Assembly (NCBI RefSeq): GCF_004348685.1
Contig: NZ_SMKO01000017.1
Coordinates: 25,323-89,322, forward strand
Direction: 5' to 3'
DNA from: Nonomuraea deserti
GTDB taxonomy: Bacteria; Actinomycetota; Actinomycetes; Streptosporangiales; Streptosporangiaceae
Length of the DNA stretch: 64,000 nt
Positions 62,935 to 64,000 of this stretch are shown here, one piece after another. Every line of letters begins with the position of its first letter. Positions within the stretch are counted from its first letter, which is position 1. The notes beneath the pieces are model-generated. The model made no database searches. It was not told the origin of the DNA and was given only the letters and a program-made list of their open reading frames with translations. Both the position numbers and the translations under genes were made by a program.

Positions 62935-63810
62935 ATGCTGAAGCCGGAGCACCTGCGCACCCTCCGCGAGGTCGTGCAGCGCGGATCGTTCGCTGCCGCC
63001 GCCAACCGGCTCGGTTACACCCCCTCCGCCGTCTCCCAGCAGATGGCCTCCCTGGAGCGGGAGATGGGCGTGACGCTGTTCGAGCGCTTCGCCCACAGCG
63101 TGCTGCCCACCAGCGCCGCCGAGGTGCTCGCCAGGCACGCGGAGGTCGTGCTCATCGACATCGAGCGCATGATCGCCACCGTCCAGGAGGTGCACAGGAA
63201 CAGCGAGCGGCAGATCCGCCTGGGCATCTTCCCGAGCTTCGCCGACGGCCTGACCGGCGTCCTGCGCGACATGGAGCCCGCCGACCGCGCCGCCATCCGG
63301 CTCACCGTGGCCGAACCCTCACAGCTCATCCCGCGCCTGGGCGCGGGCGGCGAACTCGACGCGGCCATCGTCTACCAGGTGGGCAACTCCGGCCTGTCGT
63401 GGCCGTCGTCGCTGGGCCGGCGGTGGGTCGCCGAGGACCGCTACAAGGTCGTCCTGCCGCGCGGCTGGCCCGACCTGGCGCCGTACCGGGTGGAACAGTT
63501 CGTCGACCTGCCGTGGATCATGCACCACCCGGCGAGCAGCGACGCGTCCTTCTTCGACGGCGTCTTCGCGCGCTGGCGGCTGCATCCGAGAGTGGCCTGC
63601 CACTCCGACGACTTCAAGATCACCCTGGCCATGGCCGAGGCGGGGATGGGCGCCGCGCTCGTCCCCGACCTCGCGCTGCGGGATCACGGCCGGGACATCG
63701 TGGTCGCCGACGTGCCCTGGCTCAACACCAGCCGCAGCATCTTCACCCTCGTCCGACCCGACCGCGAGACCGCCCGCCTGCAGGCACTGCTGGACGCGCT
63801 GGCCGTCTGA
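62935..63810 (+). CDS. LysR-type transcriptional regulator
   Basis: This 291-aa protein has an N-terminal HTH (HLRTLREVVQRGSFAAAANR, LGYTPSAVSQQMASLEREMG). The C-terminal co-inducer domain runs through IRLGIFPSFADGL and AAIVYQVGNSG to GMGAALVPDLAL. ATG 62935 has GAGGG and AAGGG upstream. It probably regulates the divergent amidohydrolase-transporter operon. Confidence 0.92.
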   Translation: MLKPEHLRTLREVVQRGSFAAAANRLGYTPSAVSQQMASLEREMGVTLFERFAHSVLPTSAAEVLARHAEVVLIDIERMIATVQEVHRNSERQIRLGIFPSFADGLTGVLRDMEPADRAAIRLTVAEPSQLIPRLGAGGELDAAIVYQVGNSGLSWPSSLGRRWVAEDRYKVVLPRGWPDLAPYRVEQFVDLPWIMHHPASSDASFFDGVFARWRLHPRVACHSDDFKITLAMAEAGMGAALVPDLALRDHGRDIVVADVPWLNTSRSIFTLVRPDRETARLQALLDALAV

Positions 63811-64000
63811 CCACCCCCACCAGGGCCGCCGCCCGTCCGGCGGACCGTGCTGCTGACAGACGGTAGCCGAGCGATCATGTGGATGTTATCTTGCGCGGAT
63901 GAGATGGGTTCGCCTCATGCCGGCCGTGGTCGTCGGGATGCGTACTTCTTGGACACCTCTGACGCTTCCGACGACTAGTCGAGTGTAGATCTCGGTGGGC

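Noticed and set aside
63811..64000. Short 29-aa ORF near 63899 at the window end
   Set aside because: There is a TATC-like box near the ATG, but the ORF is too short and unsupported; the next gene is probably beyond the window.

Overview
The window is from a high-GC actinomycete. The evidence is very GC-rich codon use, frequent GTG/TTG starts, ATGA/GTGA stop-start overlaps, several promoters placed directly on a start codon, a gas-vesicle operon, class F-type sortases, PaaX, IdeR/DtxR, a SpoIIE-type phosphatase and a Tat-exported cholesterol oxidase. A Streptosporangiales relative such as Nonomuraea fits, but that is inference. No rRNA, tRNA, CRISPR array, replication origin or prophage was seen.

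Layout. 0-2.5 kb: end of a gas-vesicle operon (gvpO-J-L-S-K), then a small basic ORF. 2.5-8.4 kb: thiolase, an unknown protein, and two tandem modules that each pair a secreted wall-anchored protein with its own sortase. 8.5-19 kb: acyl-CoA dehydrogenase, then a salicylate-to-gentisate type catabolic operon (FAH-family hydrolase, salicylyl-CoA 5-hydroxylase-like enzyme, CoA-transfer protein, AMP ligase) with a divergent aromatic-acid transporter and a PaaX regulator. The ring-cleaving dioxygenase is missing; a 51-aa ORF at the head of the operon may be its remnant. 19-33.8 kb: housekeeping and regulatory genes (hydrolase, PAS-GAF-SpoIIE-ATPase protein, IdeR, UdgX, MFS, PdxH, citrate synthase, SerC, rhomboid, crotonase, SDR, STAS) plus a large membrane protein with an extracellular type I solute-binding domain. 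33.9-36.4 kb: CbiM(N)QO cobalt/nickel uptake. 36.5-44.3 kb: glycosyltransferase, small regulators, methyltransferases (one frameshifted), and an AhpD-like protein coupled to a reductase-like gene.

44.3-54.6 kb is the most accessory part. It holds 30-bp direct repeats, a structured IS200/IS605 or HEARO/omega-RNA-like element without a transposase, cholesterol oxidase, a methyltransferase remnant, a P-loop protein, and a tightly coupled four-gene operon. The operon encodes a DUF4365 nuclease-like protein, two unknown proteins and a 1066-aa fusion of an AAA-type and a HerA/FtsK-type ATPase, and it looks like an uncharacterised defence system. A 43-residue Arg/Trp-rich small ORF and a secreted HNH nuclease follow. 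54.8-63.8 kb: formamidase/acetamide uptake cluster, a BlaC-like beta-lactamase, and a polar amino-acid ABC transporter coupled to an amidohydrolase with a divergent LysR regulator.
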